The notes under the pieces were generated by a model. It was not told the DNA's origin, made no database searches, and saw only the letters and a list, made by a program, of their open reading frames with translations. A stretch of 64,000 nt of DNA from Streptomyces xylophagus (GTDB lineage: Bacteria > Actinomycetota > Actinomycetes > Streptomycetales > Streptomycetaceae), in the NCBI RefSeq assembly GCF_000716435.1, contig NZ_JNWO01000003.1, positions 467,654-531,653 on the forward strand, given 5' to 3'. The position numbers and the translations under genes were made by a program. Of this stretch, positions 51,127 through 60,875 are shown piece by piece. Position 1 is the first letter of the stretch; every line of letters begins with the position of its first letter.

Positions 51127-52437
51127 TCACTTGCGGCCCGGGGTCCAGTTCATGCCCCACCCGTAGACGCGGTCGACGGTCCGCTGCGGGCTCACCCCGC
51201 GGTCCGGGACGAGGTAGCGGGCCTCGCGCTGGACGACGAGGTCGCCCCCGGTGTTGGTGATCAGGGCGAGCGCGCACACCGTGGAGGGGACCGTGCACTC
51301 GTCGAGCGAGAAGTCGATCGCGGCGCCGTGCTGCGGCTGGAGGGTGACCGTGGCGTGCAGGTCGGCGAAGGAACGGGCACCTTCGTAGATGGTCACGAAG
51401 ACGAGGATGCGCCGGAAGTCCTTGATGTGGTCGAGGTTGACGGTGAGGTTCTCGCCGCTCGCCGACGCGCCGGTGCGGTCGTCGCCGTCGAGGTGGATGT
51501 ACGGGGGCCGCTGCAGGGAGCCGTAGGCGTTGCCGAGGGCCTGGACGACGCCCTTGCGGCCGTCGGCGAGTTCGTACAGAGCGCAAAGGTCGAGGTCCAG
51601 GTCCGCGTGCATCGCGACCGCCCGGCCGCGCTTGCTGCCCCAGCCCGAGAACTGCTTGCGCACCTCCCAGTTGAGGTTCACGCGCAGGGCGCCCGAGGTA
51701 CCGCCCTGCTTGGTCAACGAGACCGAGGGGGCCGCCTTGGTGAGCGTGACCTTGGTCAGCCGGACGGGGGCGGCGGGAGGGGGCGAGGGCGGGCCGGCGG
51801 GAGGAGCCATGGGCATGGGCGGGGGCAGGTTCACGGACGGCCCGGAGGGGGGCGGCAGGTTCACGGGTGGCCCGGAGGGAGCCGGCATGGTGGCGGCCGG
51901 TGCCGTCTGCTGCGGCTCGTCCACCGTGATGCCGAAGTCGGTCGCCAGGCCTTCGAGTCCACTGTCGTAGCCCTGGCCGACGGCCCGGAACTTCCACGCG
52001 CCCTGGCGGCGGTAGAACTCGCCGAGCACGAAGGCGGTCTCGACCGTCGCGCCCGTGCTGTCGAAGCGGGCCACTGCGGTGTTCTGTACGGCGTCCCGGA
52101 CCTCGATGTACAGATCGGGGACCCGGCCGAACGTTCCGCCGTCCGCGGAGGCGGCGAGGACGATGCGCTCGACAGCGGGCTCCACGCGCGCGAGGTCGAC
52201 GAGCAGCGTGTCGGTCACCCACCCGCCGGCGTTGCCCTTGCCCTCGTGGCGGACCGCGCCCGAGGAGTGCGCCGGCTGGTTGTAGAAGACGAAGTCGCCG
52301 TCGGAACGGACCTTTCCGTCCACCAGCAGCAGGGCCGAGGCGTCCGCGTCGGGGACGCCGGGTCCGGGCCGCCAGCCCAGCTCGACGCGCAGTGCCGTCG
52401 TCGGCACCGGAACATTCGAACCTTTCGGCATCGACAT
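51127..52437 (-). CDS. TerD-family protein with two TerD domains
   Basis: A 436-residue cytoplasmic protein. The first TerD domain spans about residues 1-185: [20 protein letters not shown], then [20 protein letters not shown] and [17 protein letters not shown] Pro-rich linker (about 190-235) carries the near-duplicate [10 protein letters not shown] / [10 protein letters not shown]. The second TerD-like half spans about 240-436: [47 protein letters not shown]. Such proteins bind calcium and belong to tellurite/stress signalling modules. ATG 52437 has a GGGGGC site and gives the standard start; ATG 52452 is the alternative. Confidence 0.9.
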   Translation of the reverse strand: MSMPKGSNVPVPTTALRVELGWRPGPGVPDADASALLLVDGKVRSDGDFVFYNQPAHSSGAVRHEGKGNAGGWVTDTLLVDLARVEPAVERIVLAASADGGTFGRVPDLYIEVRDAVQNTAVARFDSTGATVETAFVLGEFYRRQGAWKFRAVGQGYDSGLEGLATDFGITVDEPQQTAPAATMPAPSGPPVNLPPPSGPSVNLPPPMPMAPPAGPPSPPPAAPVRLTKVTLTKAAPSVSLTKQGGTSGALRVNLNWEVRKQFSGWGSKRGRAVAMHADLDLDLCALYELADGRKGVVQALGNAYGSLQRPPYIHLDGDDRTGASASGENLTVNLDHIKDFRRILVFVTIYEGARSFADLHATVTLQPQHGAAIDFSLDECTVPSTVCALALITNTGGDLVVQREARYLVPDRGVSPQRTVDRVYGWGMNWTPGRK

Positions 52438-52732
52438 GTCTGCCGCCCCCATTCACGTGTCACCGTGCCAGGACACGCCCCGGCAGCCCATCGGGTGTCT
52501 ACCCGGACAACCTATTCCCCGGGGCCGCGAACGCCCATGCGGGGCGCGGCAACACTGGTGGCCAACCGCTGGTAACCCGCCGGGAACTCGGCCTTTACAC
52601 GATCCGAACACCGATCGATGCCCTTTTTTGCCAAGTTCGCTCGCATTGGGGATCCCATGCCGCTGCCGACACGGAAAACAACCCTCTAATCGGTCTCCCC
52701 AACCACCACATCGTGGGCTTAACTTATGTGCC
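52438..52732. other. Divergent gap, TerD gene / Q-P-rich protein gene
   Basis: 295 bases with markedly lower GC around 52600-52730. Promoters of both genes must lie here. Only short random-looking frames are seen. Confidence 0.4.
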
Positions 52733-53173
52733 ATGACCTCCCCCCGCTCCACTTATGGCGGCGGCTACTACTCCGCCTCCTTCCCGGACACTCCGATCTA
52801 CGACTCCCTCGTGGCCGAGCGGGGGACCCCGCAGATCGCGCCGATCCGGGTCCCCGCCGCCTACGACATGCCGGGGAGCAACCTGCCGGCGCTGCCGTCC
52901 GCACTGCCCGCCCTCCCGGCGGGTCCGTCGCAGGCTTCCTACGGCGGCTATCCGCAGGCGCAGCAGCCCGCCCCCCTGCAGCAGGCGCCCGCCGCCTACA
53001 TCCCGCAGCAGGCGCCGCCGCGCGGCTACCCGGGCCAGCAGCAGCAACAGCAGCCGCGCCCGATGGCGGCTCCGGCCGGCTACGAGGCGATGCGTCCGGC
53101 GGCTCCCCGCCCGGCCCCCGCGCCGTACCAGCAGGACCCGTACAACAACAACCAGCAGTACCGCGGTTACTGA
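52733..53173 (+). CDS. Pro/Gln/Tyr-rich protein of unknown function (DUF6643-like)
   Basis: A 146-residue low-complexity protein. The N terminus is ordered-looking: MTSPRSTYGGGYYSASFPDT, then PIYDSLVAERGTPQIAPIRV. The remainder is Pro/Gln/Ala/Tyr-rich with runs of glutamine (PGQQQQQQPRP) and ends QQDPYNNNQQYRGY. No signal peptide or span. It resembles a conserved Streptomyces family of unknown role found near TerD genes. Possible scaffold or condensate-forming protein, judged only from composition. Confidence 0.75.
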   Translation: MTSPRSTYGGGYYSASFPDTPIYDSLVAERGTPQIAPIRVPAAYDMPGSNLPALPSALPALPAGPSQASYGGYPQAQQPAPLQQAPAAYIPQQAPPRGYPGQQQQQQPRPMAAPAGYEAMRPAAPRPAPAPYQQDPYNNNQQYRGY

Positions 53174-53215
53174 TCCTCACCCTGCGTTGTCGGTGCCGAC
53201 TGGCACGATGGAGCG

Positions 53216-54049
53216 ATGGGGAATGCGGAGCTGCGGTCGATCCACGTTCATCCGGTCAAGGCGCTCCGGGGTTTCTCACCCCGGGAGGCTCTCGTGGAGC
53301 CTTGGGGGCTGGCCGGTGACCGACGCTGGGCGCTGATCGACGACGGGGGAAAGGTCGTCACGCAACGCGAGCACCCGCGTCTCGCACTGGCCGCCGCCGA
53401 GCTTCTGCCCGGCGGCGGTGTTCGTCTGTCCGCGCCCGGACGTGATCCGCTGACCGTGCCCGTTCCGGAGCCGGTCGCCACCGCGGTGATGGAGATCTTC
53501 GGCACCAAGGTGGACGCGGTGCCCGCGCGGGACGCCGCGCACACCTGGTGCAGCGACTATCTGGGCCTCGGCGTACGTCTTGTCCACATGGACGATCCCG
53601 CCACACGTCGGCCCGTCGACCCGGACTTCGCGCTTCCCGGTGAGACGGTCGGTTTCGCCGACGGCTATCCGCTGCTGCTGACCTCCGAGGCGTCTCTCGA
53701 CGCCCTCAACTCCCTGATCGCGCAGGGGGATCACCCGGCCGAGGGGCCGTTGCCCATGAACCGGTTCCGGCCCAATGCGGTCGTGGCGGGCACCGCCGCC
53801 TGGGCCGAGGACGGCTGGTCGCGGGTCGCGATCGGCGAGGTCGAATTCCGCGTCGCGAAGATGTGCGGGCGCTGCGTCGTGACCACCACCGACCAGGGCA
53901 CCGCCGAGCGCGGCAAGGAGCCCCTGCGGACCCTGGCCCGGCACCGGCGTATCGGCGGCAAACTCATCTTCGGGCAGAACCTGGTGCCCCTGTCCACCGG
54001 CACGATCCGCGTCGGTGATCCGGTCCGGATACTCGAGCAGAACGCGTAG
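53216..54049 (+). CDS. MOSC domain protein (MOSC N-terminal beta barrel)
   Basis: A 277-residue protein with MOSC_N (LRSIHVHPVKALRGFSPREA; GLAGDRRWALIDDGGKVVTQ) and MOSC (PMNRFRPNAVVAGTAAWAED; VEFRVAKMCGRCVVTTTDQG) domains. The Cys in KMCGRC matches the position that coordinates molybdenum in MOSC/mARC-type enzymes. mARC relatives reduce N-hydroxylated compounds with a molybdenum cofactor. ATG 53216. Alone in its direction; no Moco genes nearby. Confidence 0.9.
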   Translation: MGNAELRSIHVHPVKALRGFSPREALVEPWGLAGDRRWALIDDGGKVVTQREHPRLALAAAELLPGGGVRLSAPGRDPLTVPVPEPVATAVMEIFGTKVDAVPARDAAHTWCSDYLGLGVRLVHMDDPATRRPVDPDFALPGETVGFADGYPLLLTSEASLDALNSLIAQGDHPAEGPLPMNRFRPNAVVAGTAAWAEDGWSRVAIGEVEFRVAKMCGRCVVTTTDQGTAERGKEPLRTLARHRRIGGKLIFGQNLVPLSTGTIRVGDPVRILEQNA

Positions 54050-54228
54050 AAGGAGTTCCCCCGATGGGGGTGCGGGTCGGGAACCCTCCCCGTGGGCCCG
54101 GTCGTTGAGATCCCGTGAGAAGTTCATGAGAGGCCCGGTGAGAGGTGATTTCCCTCTCTCTTTGACAGGGCTCTCGCGTGAATGGCTGCGCCTGGGGTTA
54201 TCACGGAGCGGGAAGGGGGTGCGGGACG

Positions 54229-54834
54229 GTGGGAGCAATCAGGGGTCTGTGGCGCTGGCGGCGCAATCCGCTGCGTCGCGCGACCGATCTGGTCGAGGCA
54301 TGGCTGGCCCTCGTGGTCCTGCTGCTGGTCCTGGTCGCCGCACCCGTGATCGGCGCGCTCGTCGGCGCCGTCGCGCAGGACACCCTGCAGCGGTCGGTGC
54401 GTGAGCAGCGCGCGGACCGGCACGTCGTGACGGCGACGGTGGTCAAGAAGCTGAAGGGGGCCGAGTTCGACCCCGACCCCGACTCGTCCACCGCGCGGGA
54501 CGTCCGCAGCCGGGTCCTCGCCGACTGGACCGCCCCGGACGGCACCGCGCAGCACGGCACGGTGCTGGCGAGCCTCAACACCCCGCACGCGGGCGACCAC
54601 TTCAAGCTCTGGACGGACCAGCACGGCCGCATAGTGGCCCGCCCACTGGACTCGGCCACGGCGACGACGCACGCCGTGCTCGCCGGGCTCGGTGCGGCAC
54701 TGCTGACCGCCGGGCTCGTCGACAGCGGCCGGCGGTTGGTCCTGTGGCGCATGGTCCGTCGCAGGTACGCCCGTTGGGACCGGGCGTGGGAGCGGGCGGG
54801 CCCGGACTGGGGCCGGACCGGCACCGGCAGCTGA
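54229..54834 (+). CDS. Membrane protein (Rv1733c-like)
   Basis: A 201-residue protein with two spans (WLALVVLLLVLVAAPVIGAL; HAVLAGLGAALLTAGLVDSG) flanking an extracytoplasmic domain (RHVVTATVVKKLKGAEFDPD; HFKLWTDQHGRIVARPLD). This is the pattern of mycobacterial Rv1733c and its many Streptomyces homologues. GTG 54229 (VGAIRGLWRWRRNPLRR) is chosen because the Arg-rich start directly precedes the first span and a GGGAAGGGGG run lies upstream. Function unknown. Confidence 0.82.
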   Translation: MGAIRGLWRWRRNPLRRATDLVEAWLALVVLLLVLVAAPVIGALVGAVAQDTLQRSVREQRADRHVVTATVVKKLKGAEFDPDPDSSTARDVRSRVLADWTAPDGTAQHGTVLASLNTPHAGDHFKLWTDQHGRIVARPLDSATATTHAVLAGLGAALLTAGLVDSGRRLVLWRMVRRRYARWDRAWERAGPDWGRTGTGS

Positions 54835-54940
54835 CAGCCTTCCCGCTCTGGTCAACCCACCGCCCGCCCGCACGCTACGGTGGACCGGCGAAGGCTTCGG
54901 CATCAACCCGCGTACCACGAGGTGGGGGCACAGCAGCGCC

Positions 54941-57376
54941 ATGGCACAGGGCACGGTCCAGGTGACGCACACCGGTACATCGCGGTGGCGGCGCCGCACA
55001 GGTGAGTACGCGTCGCTCGCCGCCGCCCTGGAGGCCGCGGCCGAGGGCGACGTCCTCACCGTCGCTCCCGGAACCTACCGCGAGAACCTCGTCGTGCAGC
55101 GGCAGGTGACCCTGCGCGGCCCCGAGGGTTCGCCCGGCTCGGTGCGCATCGCGCCCCTGGACGGCGTGCCGTTGACCGTGCGCGCCTCGGCGATCGTCCA
55201 GGACCTGCATGTCGAGGGCCAGGACTCGGCCGCGCCCGCCCTCCTTGTCGAGGACGGGGCACCGGAGTTGACGGATCTGCGGATCGTCACGCGCTCCGCG
55301 TCCGGCATCGAGGTCCGCGGCGGTGCCCGCCCCACTGTGCGGCGCTGCACCGTCGACAACCCGGCCGGCATCGGGATCGCCGTACTCGACGGCGGCGGCG
55401 GGGTGTTCGAGGAGTGCGAGGTCGTGTCGGCCGGCCAGGCGGGCGTAGCGGTCCGCGGTGGCGGTCACCCGCGTCTGGAGCGCTGCCGCATCCACCACGC
55501 GTCGGGCGTGGGTCTGTCCGCGACGGGCGAGAACTCCGCGCTGGAGGCGGTGGGTTGTGAGGTCTACGAGACGCGGGGCAGCGGCGTCCAGATCACCGGC
55601 CGGGCCACCGCCCACCTCACCGACTGCGATGTGCACCGTACGACCGCCGACGGCGTGACCCTCGACACCGACGCGGTGCTGACGCTGGCCGACTGCCGTA
55701 TCCACGACATCCCGGAGAACGCGGTCGACCTGCGCTCCCGTTCCGTCCTGACGCTGACCCGGACGACGGTGCGTCAGTTCGGGCGCAACGGACTGTCGGT
55801 GTGGGACCCGGGCACGCGCGTGGACGCCAACCAGTGCGAGATCTTCGACAGCACGGGCGACTATCCGGCGGTGTGGGTCAGCGACGGCGCGACCGTGGTC
55901 CTCGACTCGTGCCGGGTGCACGACGTACCTGACGCGCTGTTCGTACTCGACCGCGGCTCGCGCGCGGATGTCGTCGACAGTGACATCTCCCAGGTCCGCA
56001 ACACAGCCGTGTCGGTGAGCGACGGCGCGACCGCGCAGCTCGACGACTGCCGGATCAGGGACGCGGCCACGGGCGCGTGGTTCCGCGACCACGGCAGCGG
56101 CGGCACTCTCAACAACTGCACGGTGGACGCCACTCAGACCGGCGTGATCGTCACCAAGGGCGCCGACCCCACCATCGAGCGCTGCACGGTCGACTCCCCC
56201 GCCGAGGCCGGCTTCTACGTCTCCGCGGGCGGCCGGGGCACCTTCCAGGGCTGCCGGGTGACGGGCAGCGGCGGCTACGGCTTCCATGTCATAGACGGTT
56301 GTCGTACGACGCTCAAGAAGTGCCGTACGGAGCGGTGCGCGCGCGGCGGTTACGAGTTCGCGGACGCCGGCCCGGACGCGGGGCCCGGCACGGGACCCGT
56401 CGTCGAGGACTGCACCAGCGACGAGAGCAGCGTCAAGCCGCCCACCGCTCACGAGACGGCCGTGGCGACGGCGAGCCAGTCGACCACTGTGCTGGGCGCG
56501 ATCCCCGGCCAGCGCACCGCCGAGCGGGAGCCCCTGGTCCCCGCGACGGAGGCGGACAAGGAGTCCCGCAGCTCCAAGGCCGTCCTCGGTGAACTCGACG
56601 CGCTGGTCGGCCTGGACAGCGTCAAGCGCGAGGTGCGGGCCCTCACCGACATGATCGAGGTGGGCCGCCGCCGCCAGCAGGCCGGCCTCAAGGCAGCCTC
56701 CGTCAAACGGCACTTGGTCTTCACCGGCTCCCCCGGCACCGGCAAGACGACGGTCGCCCGGCTCTACGGCGAGATCCTCGCCTCGCTCGGTGTGCTGGAG
56801 AAGGGCCATCTCGTCGAGGTGTCCCGGGTCGACCTGGTCGGCGAGCACATCGGCTCCACCGCGATCCGCACCCAGGAGGCCTTCGACAAGGCGCGCGGCG
56901 GAGTGCTGTTCATCGACGAGGCGTACGCGCTCTCCCCGGAGGACTCGGGCCGCGACTTCGGCAAGGAAGCCATCGACACGCTGGTGAAGCTGATGGAGGA
57001 CCACCGCGACGCGGTCGTGGTGATCGTCGCGGGCTACACGGCGGAGATGGAGCGGTTCCTTTCCGTCAACCCCGGTGTGGCGTCCCGTTTCTCACGGACC
57101 ATCACCTTCAGCGACTACAACCCCGAGGAACTGCTGAGGATCGTCGAGCAGCAGGCCGAGGAGCACGAGTACCGGCTGGCCGAGGGCGCGTCCGAGGGAC
57201 TGACGAAGTACTTCACGGCGATCCCGAAGGGCGCCGCGTTCGGCAACGGCCGCACCGCGCGCCAGACCTTCGAGGCGATGGTGGAGCGGCACGCGAGCCG
57301 GGTCGCCCAGGTCGAGGAGCCGAGCACGGACGAGCTGACCCTGCTCTACGCGGACGACCTGCCCGAGCTGCCCTGA
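54941..57376 (+). CDS. Right-handed beta-helix / AAA+ ATPase fusion (CbbX/EccA-like)
   Basis: An 811-residue two-part protein. Residues about 20-480 form a long parallel beta-helix of repeats (EYASLAAALEAAAEGDVLTV, then ~23-residue turns such as GIEVRGGARPTVRRCTVDNP). A Ser/Thr/Glu-rich linker (about 490-545) leads to a CbbX/SpoVK-type AAA+ domain: LDALVGLDSVKREVRALTDM, Walker A FTGSPGTGKTTVARLYGEIL (about 595), Walker B GGVLFIDEAYALSPEDSG (about 655), and sensor FAGYTAEM-like IVAGYTAEMERFLSVNPGV. AAA+ proteins of this group remodel target proteins; the EccA ATPases of type VII secretion are relatives. Its 3' end overlaps the convergent membrane hydrolase gene by 31 bases. Confidence 0.9.
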   Translation: MAQGTVQVTHTGTSRWRRRTGEYASLAAALEAAAEGDVLTVAPGTYRENLVVQRQVTLRGPEGSPGSVRIAPLDGVPLTVRASAIVQDLHVEGQDSAAPALLVEDGAPELTDLRIVTRSASGIEVRGGARPTVRRCTVDNPAGIGIAVLDGGGGVFEECEVVSAGQAGVAVRGGGHPRLERCRIHHASGVGLSATGENSALEAVGCEVYETRGSGVQITGRATAHLTDCDVHRTTADGVTLDTDAVLTLADCRIHDIPENAVDLRSRSVLTLTRTTVRQFGRNGLSVWDPGTRVDANQCEIFDSTGDYPAVWVSDGATVVLDSCRVHDVPDALFVLDRGSRADVVDSDISQVRNTAVSVSDGATAQLDDCRIRDAATGAWFRDHGSGGTLNNCTVDATQTGVIVTKGADPTIERCTVDSPAEAGFYVSAGGRGTFQGCRVTGSGGYGFHVIDGCRTTLKKCRTERCARGGYEFADAGPDAGPGTGPVVEDCTSDESSVKPPTAHETAVATASQSTTVLGAIPGQRTAEREPLVPATEADKESRSSKAVLGELDALVGLDSVKREVRALTDMIEVGRRRQQAGLKAASVKRHLVFTGSPGTGKTTVARLYGEILASLGVLEKGHLVEVSRVDLVGEHIGSTAIRTQEAFDKARGGVLFIDEAYALSPEDSGRDFGKEAIDTLVKLMEDHRDAVVVIVAGYTAEMERFLSVNPGVASRFSRTITFSDYNPEELLRIVEQQAEEHEYRLAEGASEGLTKYFTAIPKGAAFGNGRTARQTFEAMVERHASRVAQVEEPSTDELTLLYADDLPELP

Positions 57377-59733
57377 GGCGGCACCTCGGGCCGCAGCCTG
57401 GCCAGCAGCCGCTCGCGTTCCTCGGCGAACACCGGATCGGCCTGGTAGTCGGAGTGGCCGAGGATCGGCGCGGGCAGCGGATGCCGTGCCGTACGGCCGT
57501 ACTCCAGTGGGTCCTTGAGGGGGGCGTGGTCCACCTCGGGGCCGCAGTCGCCGGACACGCGCACCGGGCCGCCGATGGGGTCGGTGAGCCGGTACAGATT
57601 GCGCCAGCAGTCGACCTCGCGGTGCAGCCGGCTGAGCGCGGCCGGTCCGAAGTGGGCCGGGAACCAGCGGCCGTAGAGGCGCTCCAAGGGTGAGCCGTAA
57701 GTGAGCAGGGCGACGCGTTTGCGCTGGGCCGGCTTGAGTTGCCAGGCCGCCGCTGCGGCGAGGACGCTGCCCTGGGAGTGGCCGGAGATGACGAGGCGGC
57801 CGCCGGTGGTGCGGGTCCAGGTGGCCATGCGCCAGGTCAGGTCCGGTACGGCGCGCTCGGCGTAGCAGGGCGGGGCGAAGGGGTGGGCGGCGCGCGGCCA
57901 GAAGGTGCCCACGTCCCAGAGGATGCCGATCGTGCGCCGCGCGGAGGCGTCCTTGTAGGCGCGCCTGCCCCAGGTGACGAAGAGGATGAAGCCGAGCCCG
58001 ATCAGCCAGGAGCCGAGGCCCTGCGAGGTCTGGGCGGCGCCGTGCACGAAGGCGTGCCCCTCCTCCCCGGCCCGTGCCGGTGTCTTGTCGGTGGTGAAGG
58101 CGCCGACGAGCGCCGCTGCGCCCAGGAGCAGGGTCGCGGTGGAGGTGACGGCGACGAGGAGGGGGCCGCGGTCGGTGAGCGAGGCCATCGCGCGCGTGCT
58201 CGCGATACGGCCGGTGCGCGCCCGGTCCTTTCGGCGGACCGGGTAGTCCTGTGCCACCGCGGCCAGTTCGGTACGGCGCAGCCGCCAGGTGCGGTGGCCC
58301 AGCCCGGCGCAAAGGACGAGGAGGACGACGAGCAGGGACGGGATCACCGAGGCCTGCCAGGTGAGCAGGACGGGTGGGCCCGCGATGGAGGTTCCGGTGC
58401 CGTCCAGCCAGTCCGAGACGCGCTGCGAGACCCCGCCGGACATCACGCCGCCCAGGGCGCAGGCCAGCATCGCCACGGCCGGTCCGCCGAGACCGCGCAT
58501 CGCCGCGCGGGGGTCGGGGTGGGTGCGGTGCAGCAGGTGGGCGACCACGGCGAGGGTGATCACCAACAGGCCCTGGACCAGGGCGATTCCACCGAAGGCC
58601 GGATCGCCCGGCAACCGCCCGGACGACTCCCATCCCGGGCGCGACCAGCCGGCGTACAGCAGGGCGAGAGCGAGCAGCAGAAGTGCGCCGAGCGGCAGGC
58701 GTCGTACGAGACGGCGGTCCAGGGCCTGGTCGAGGCGGTTCTCGCTGCGGCCCCGACGGCACACTACGTAGACCACGACGAACGCGACGCCAGCGAGCGC
58801 GGTCTCCAGGAGTCCGCCGAGGGTGGCCAGAGCGTGGGATCCGGCGGGCCCTCGGTCGAAGTCCGCCGTCGGAACGGTGACGGCGGCGGCGACCGTCAGG
58901 AGGCCGGCCGCCGTGTGGGCGGCACGGAGTCGGGCGACCAGGCGGCGGCCGTACCAGAAGCCGGGGCGGCCCAGGGAACTGCGGTCCGGTTCGTCGTCGG
59001 GTTCGGCTCTGCGGGGCATCGGCTGCTGCGACTCGTACTCGCTCCACGTGCGGCGGGAGAGGTACCAGAGCAGAACCGTGAGCGCGGTCGGCACCAGGGC
59101 GGCGAGCGCGAGGCGGCGGCCGGGGCGGCTCCACCAGCTGTCGTGCGACACGGTGGGCGACAGGAAGCCGAGCCAGGAGTGGCTCTCGGCGCACGCGCGC
59201 GTGCCGGCGCACTGCCAGGCGGCGAGGTCGAGGGCGACCTCGCAGGCCGCCGCGACGAGCAGCACGGTCAGGGTCAGTCCCGCGAGCCGCACCAGGAGGC
59301 CGTAGAAACGCACTGTGCGATTCCGGTCGCGTGCGGTGGGGCGCATCCAGTGGGCGAGGTTGACGACCATGAACGGCAGCAGTAACAGCCACAGGGCTCG
59401 CGTGCCGTTGCCGGAGGTCAGGTTGCACCAGACATACGCCTCGCGGATCGGTCCGGTGTGCTGGTCGGCGGGCCGGGACTCGGCGTCGACGTCGGCGGCG
59501 CGCCGGAAGACGGCCGCCGTGTCGTCTCCGGTGATCCGTACCGTGCGCGGATCACCGAGCATCTTCTCGGGTGTGGCGCCGCCGACTCCGTGGACCAGGA
59601 GTTCCAGGGCGGGTTCGGTCTCTTCGGGCCGTGGGGCAAGGCGTTTCGCCTCGCTCGTGACGGCATGTTCCTGCACACGTTCCACTGTTCGCACATCCCC
59701 CGTGACGCACCGTCTGGCTGTGTTCGTGTGCAC
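57346..59733 (-). CDS. Polytopic membrane protein with C-terminal serine-hydrolase (lipase-like) domain
   Basis: A 795-residue protein. The N terminus has LELLVHGVGGATPEKMLGDP (lipase-type oxyanion loop). About ten hydrophobic segments follow (e.g. ALWLLLLPFMVVNLAHWMRP; SVIPSLLVVLLVLCAGLGHR). A C-terminal catalytic part has GGRLVISGHSQGSVLAAAAA (GxSxG near residue 650) and LLTYGSPLERLYGRWFP. A late HSDY could supply the His. So the hydrolase fold seems to be interrupted by a membrane region. GTG 59733 has a GAAGGGG site. The stop lies inside the last codons of the beta-helix/AAA+ gene on the other strand. Confidence 0.8.
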   Translation of the reverse strand: MHTNTARRCVTGDVRTVERVQEHAVTSEAKRLAPRPEETEPALELLVHGVGGATPEKMLGDPRTVRITGDDTAAVFRRAADVDAESRPADQHTGPIREAYVWCNLTSGNGTRALWLLLLPFMVVNLAHWMRPTARDRNRTVRFYGLLVRLAGLTLTVLLVAAACEVALDLAAWQCAGTRACAESHSWLGFLSPTVSHDSWWSRPGRRLALAALVPTALTVLLWYLSRRTWSEYESQQPMPRRAEPDDEPDRSSLGRPGFWYGRRLVARLRAAHTAAGLLTVAAAVTVPTADFDRGPAGSHALATLGGLLETALAGVAFVVVYVVCRRGRSENRLDQALDRRLVRRLPLGALLLLALALLYAGWSRPGWESSGRLPGDPAFGGIALVQGLLVITLAVVAHLLHRTHPDPRAAMRGLGGPAVAMLACALGGVMSGGVSQRVSDWLDGTGTSIAGPPVLLTWQASVIPSLLVVLLVLCAGLGHRTWRLRRTELAAVAQDYPVRRKDRARTGRIASTRAMASLTDRGPLLVAVTSTATLLLGAAALVGAFTTDKTPARAGEEGHAFVHGAAQTSQGLGSWLIGLGFILFVTWGRRAYKDASARRTIGILWDVGTFWPRAAHPFAPPCYAERAVPDLTWRMATWTRTTGGRLVISGHSQGSVLAAAAAWQLKPAQRKRVALLTYGSPLERLYGRWFPAHFGPAALSRLHREVDCWRNLYRLTDPIGGPVRVSGDCGPEVDHAPLKDPLEYGRTARHPLPAPILGHSDYQADPVFAEERERLLARLRPEVPPQGSSGRSSA

Positions 59734-59975
59734 ACCAGGATCGCCCCTTCAGGCGCATTGCACACGCCCGGTCACGGAATCTCCCCGATCCGTGTGACAC
59801 AAGGGGGACAGTTGATGTTCGAATGACATGTGCGCGTCGGGACAGGCGGTGGCGCGGTGCTTGTGGAGGCGTGCGAGGATGGGTCCTCCCACGCGCCGCA
59901 GCCGGGAAGAACCTCCTGATCGGGGCAGGTGCGATGGACAGTCTGACGGGTCGCGGCGAAAGGACCGGAGCGTAC

Positions 59976-60806
59976 GTGAGTGAGAATCAGAACCTCCTCG
60001 CGGAGCAGCGGCGCGCCCTGATCCTCGACGAGGTCCGGCGCCGGGGCGGTGTCCGCGTCAACGAACTGACCCGCAAGCTCGGCGTGTCGGACATGACCGT
60101 ACGGCGCGATCTCGACGCGCTGGCCCGCCAGGGCGTCCTGGAGAAGGTGCACGGCGGGGCGGTCCCGGTCGTCGAGGCGAGCACGCACGAGCCGGGCTTC
60201 GAGGCGAAGTCGGGGCTGGAGCTGACCGCCAAGGAGGACATCGCGCGGGCGGCGGCGGAGCTGGTGGCGCCGGGCACGGCGATCGCGCTCTCGGGCGGTA
60301 CGACGACGTACGCGCTCGCCCACCATCTCCTTGAGGTCCCCGACCTCACCGTGGTCACGAACTCGGTGCGGGTGGCGGACGTCTTCCACGCGGCACAGCG
60401 CAGCTCGGGACAACGCCAGGGCGCGGCCACCGTCGTACTGACCGGCGGGGTGCGGACCCCCTCCGACTCGCTGGTGGGCCCGGTGGCCGACCAGGCGATC
60501 GCGGCGCTCCACTTCGACCTGCTGTTCCTCGGTGTGCACGGCATATCGGTCGAGGCCGGACTGTCGACACCGAACCTCGCGGAGGCCGAGACCAACCGCA
60601 GGCTCGTGCAGTCCGCGCGGCGGGTCGTGGTCGTCGCGGACCACACCAAGTGGGGGACGGTGGGCCTGAGTTCGTTCGCCGCGCTGGAACAGGTCGACAC
60701 GCTGGTGACGGACGCGGGGTTGCCCGCGGAGGCGCGTGCGGACATCTCGGAGCATCTGCGGCGGCTTGTGGTGGCGGGCGAACCCGATGACGGGGAAGAC
60801 ATCTGA
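59976..60806 (+). CDS. DeoR/GlpR-family transcriptional regulator
   Basis: A 276-residue regulator. The HTH is LAEQRRALILDEVRRRGGVR, then LTRKLGVSDMTVRRDLDALA. The DeoRC sugar-phosphate-binding domain has AIALSGGTTTYALAHHL, VVTNSVRVADVFHAAQ and VVVADHTKWGTVGLSS. GTG 59976 has a GGAG site and gives the typical family start; ATG 59934 would add 14 residues. The ligand is probably a phosphorylated sugar or other phosphorylated intermediate, and no carbohydrate operon is adjacent. Confidence 0.9.
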   Translation: MSENQNLLAEQRRALILDEVRRRGGVRVNELTRKLGVSDMTVRRDLDALARQGVLEKVHGGAVPVVEASTHEPGFEAKSGLELTAKEDIARAAAELVAPGTAIALSGGTTTYALAHHLLEVPDLTVVTNSVRVADVFHAAQRSSGQRQGAATVVLTGGVRTPSDSLVGPVADQAIAALHFDLLFLGVHGISVEAGLSTPNLAEAETNRRLVQSARRVVVVADHTKWGTVGLSSFAALEQVDTLVTDAGLPAEARADISEHLRRLVVAGEPDDGEDI

Positions 60807-60875
60807 CTGGTCGTCAGCTATCGTGACGTCGCCGCCTCGGTCAACTTCCCTTACCCGTCAAGGGGGTTCGCGTCC

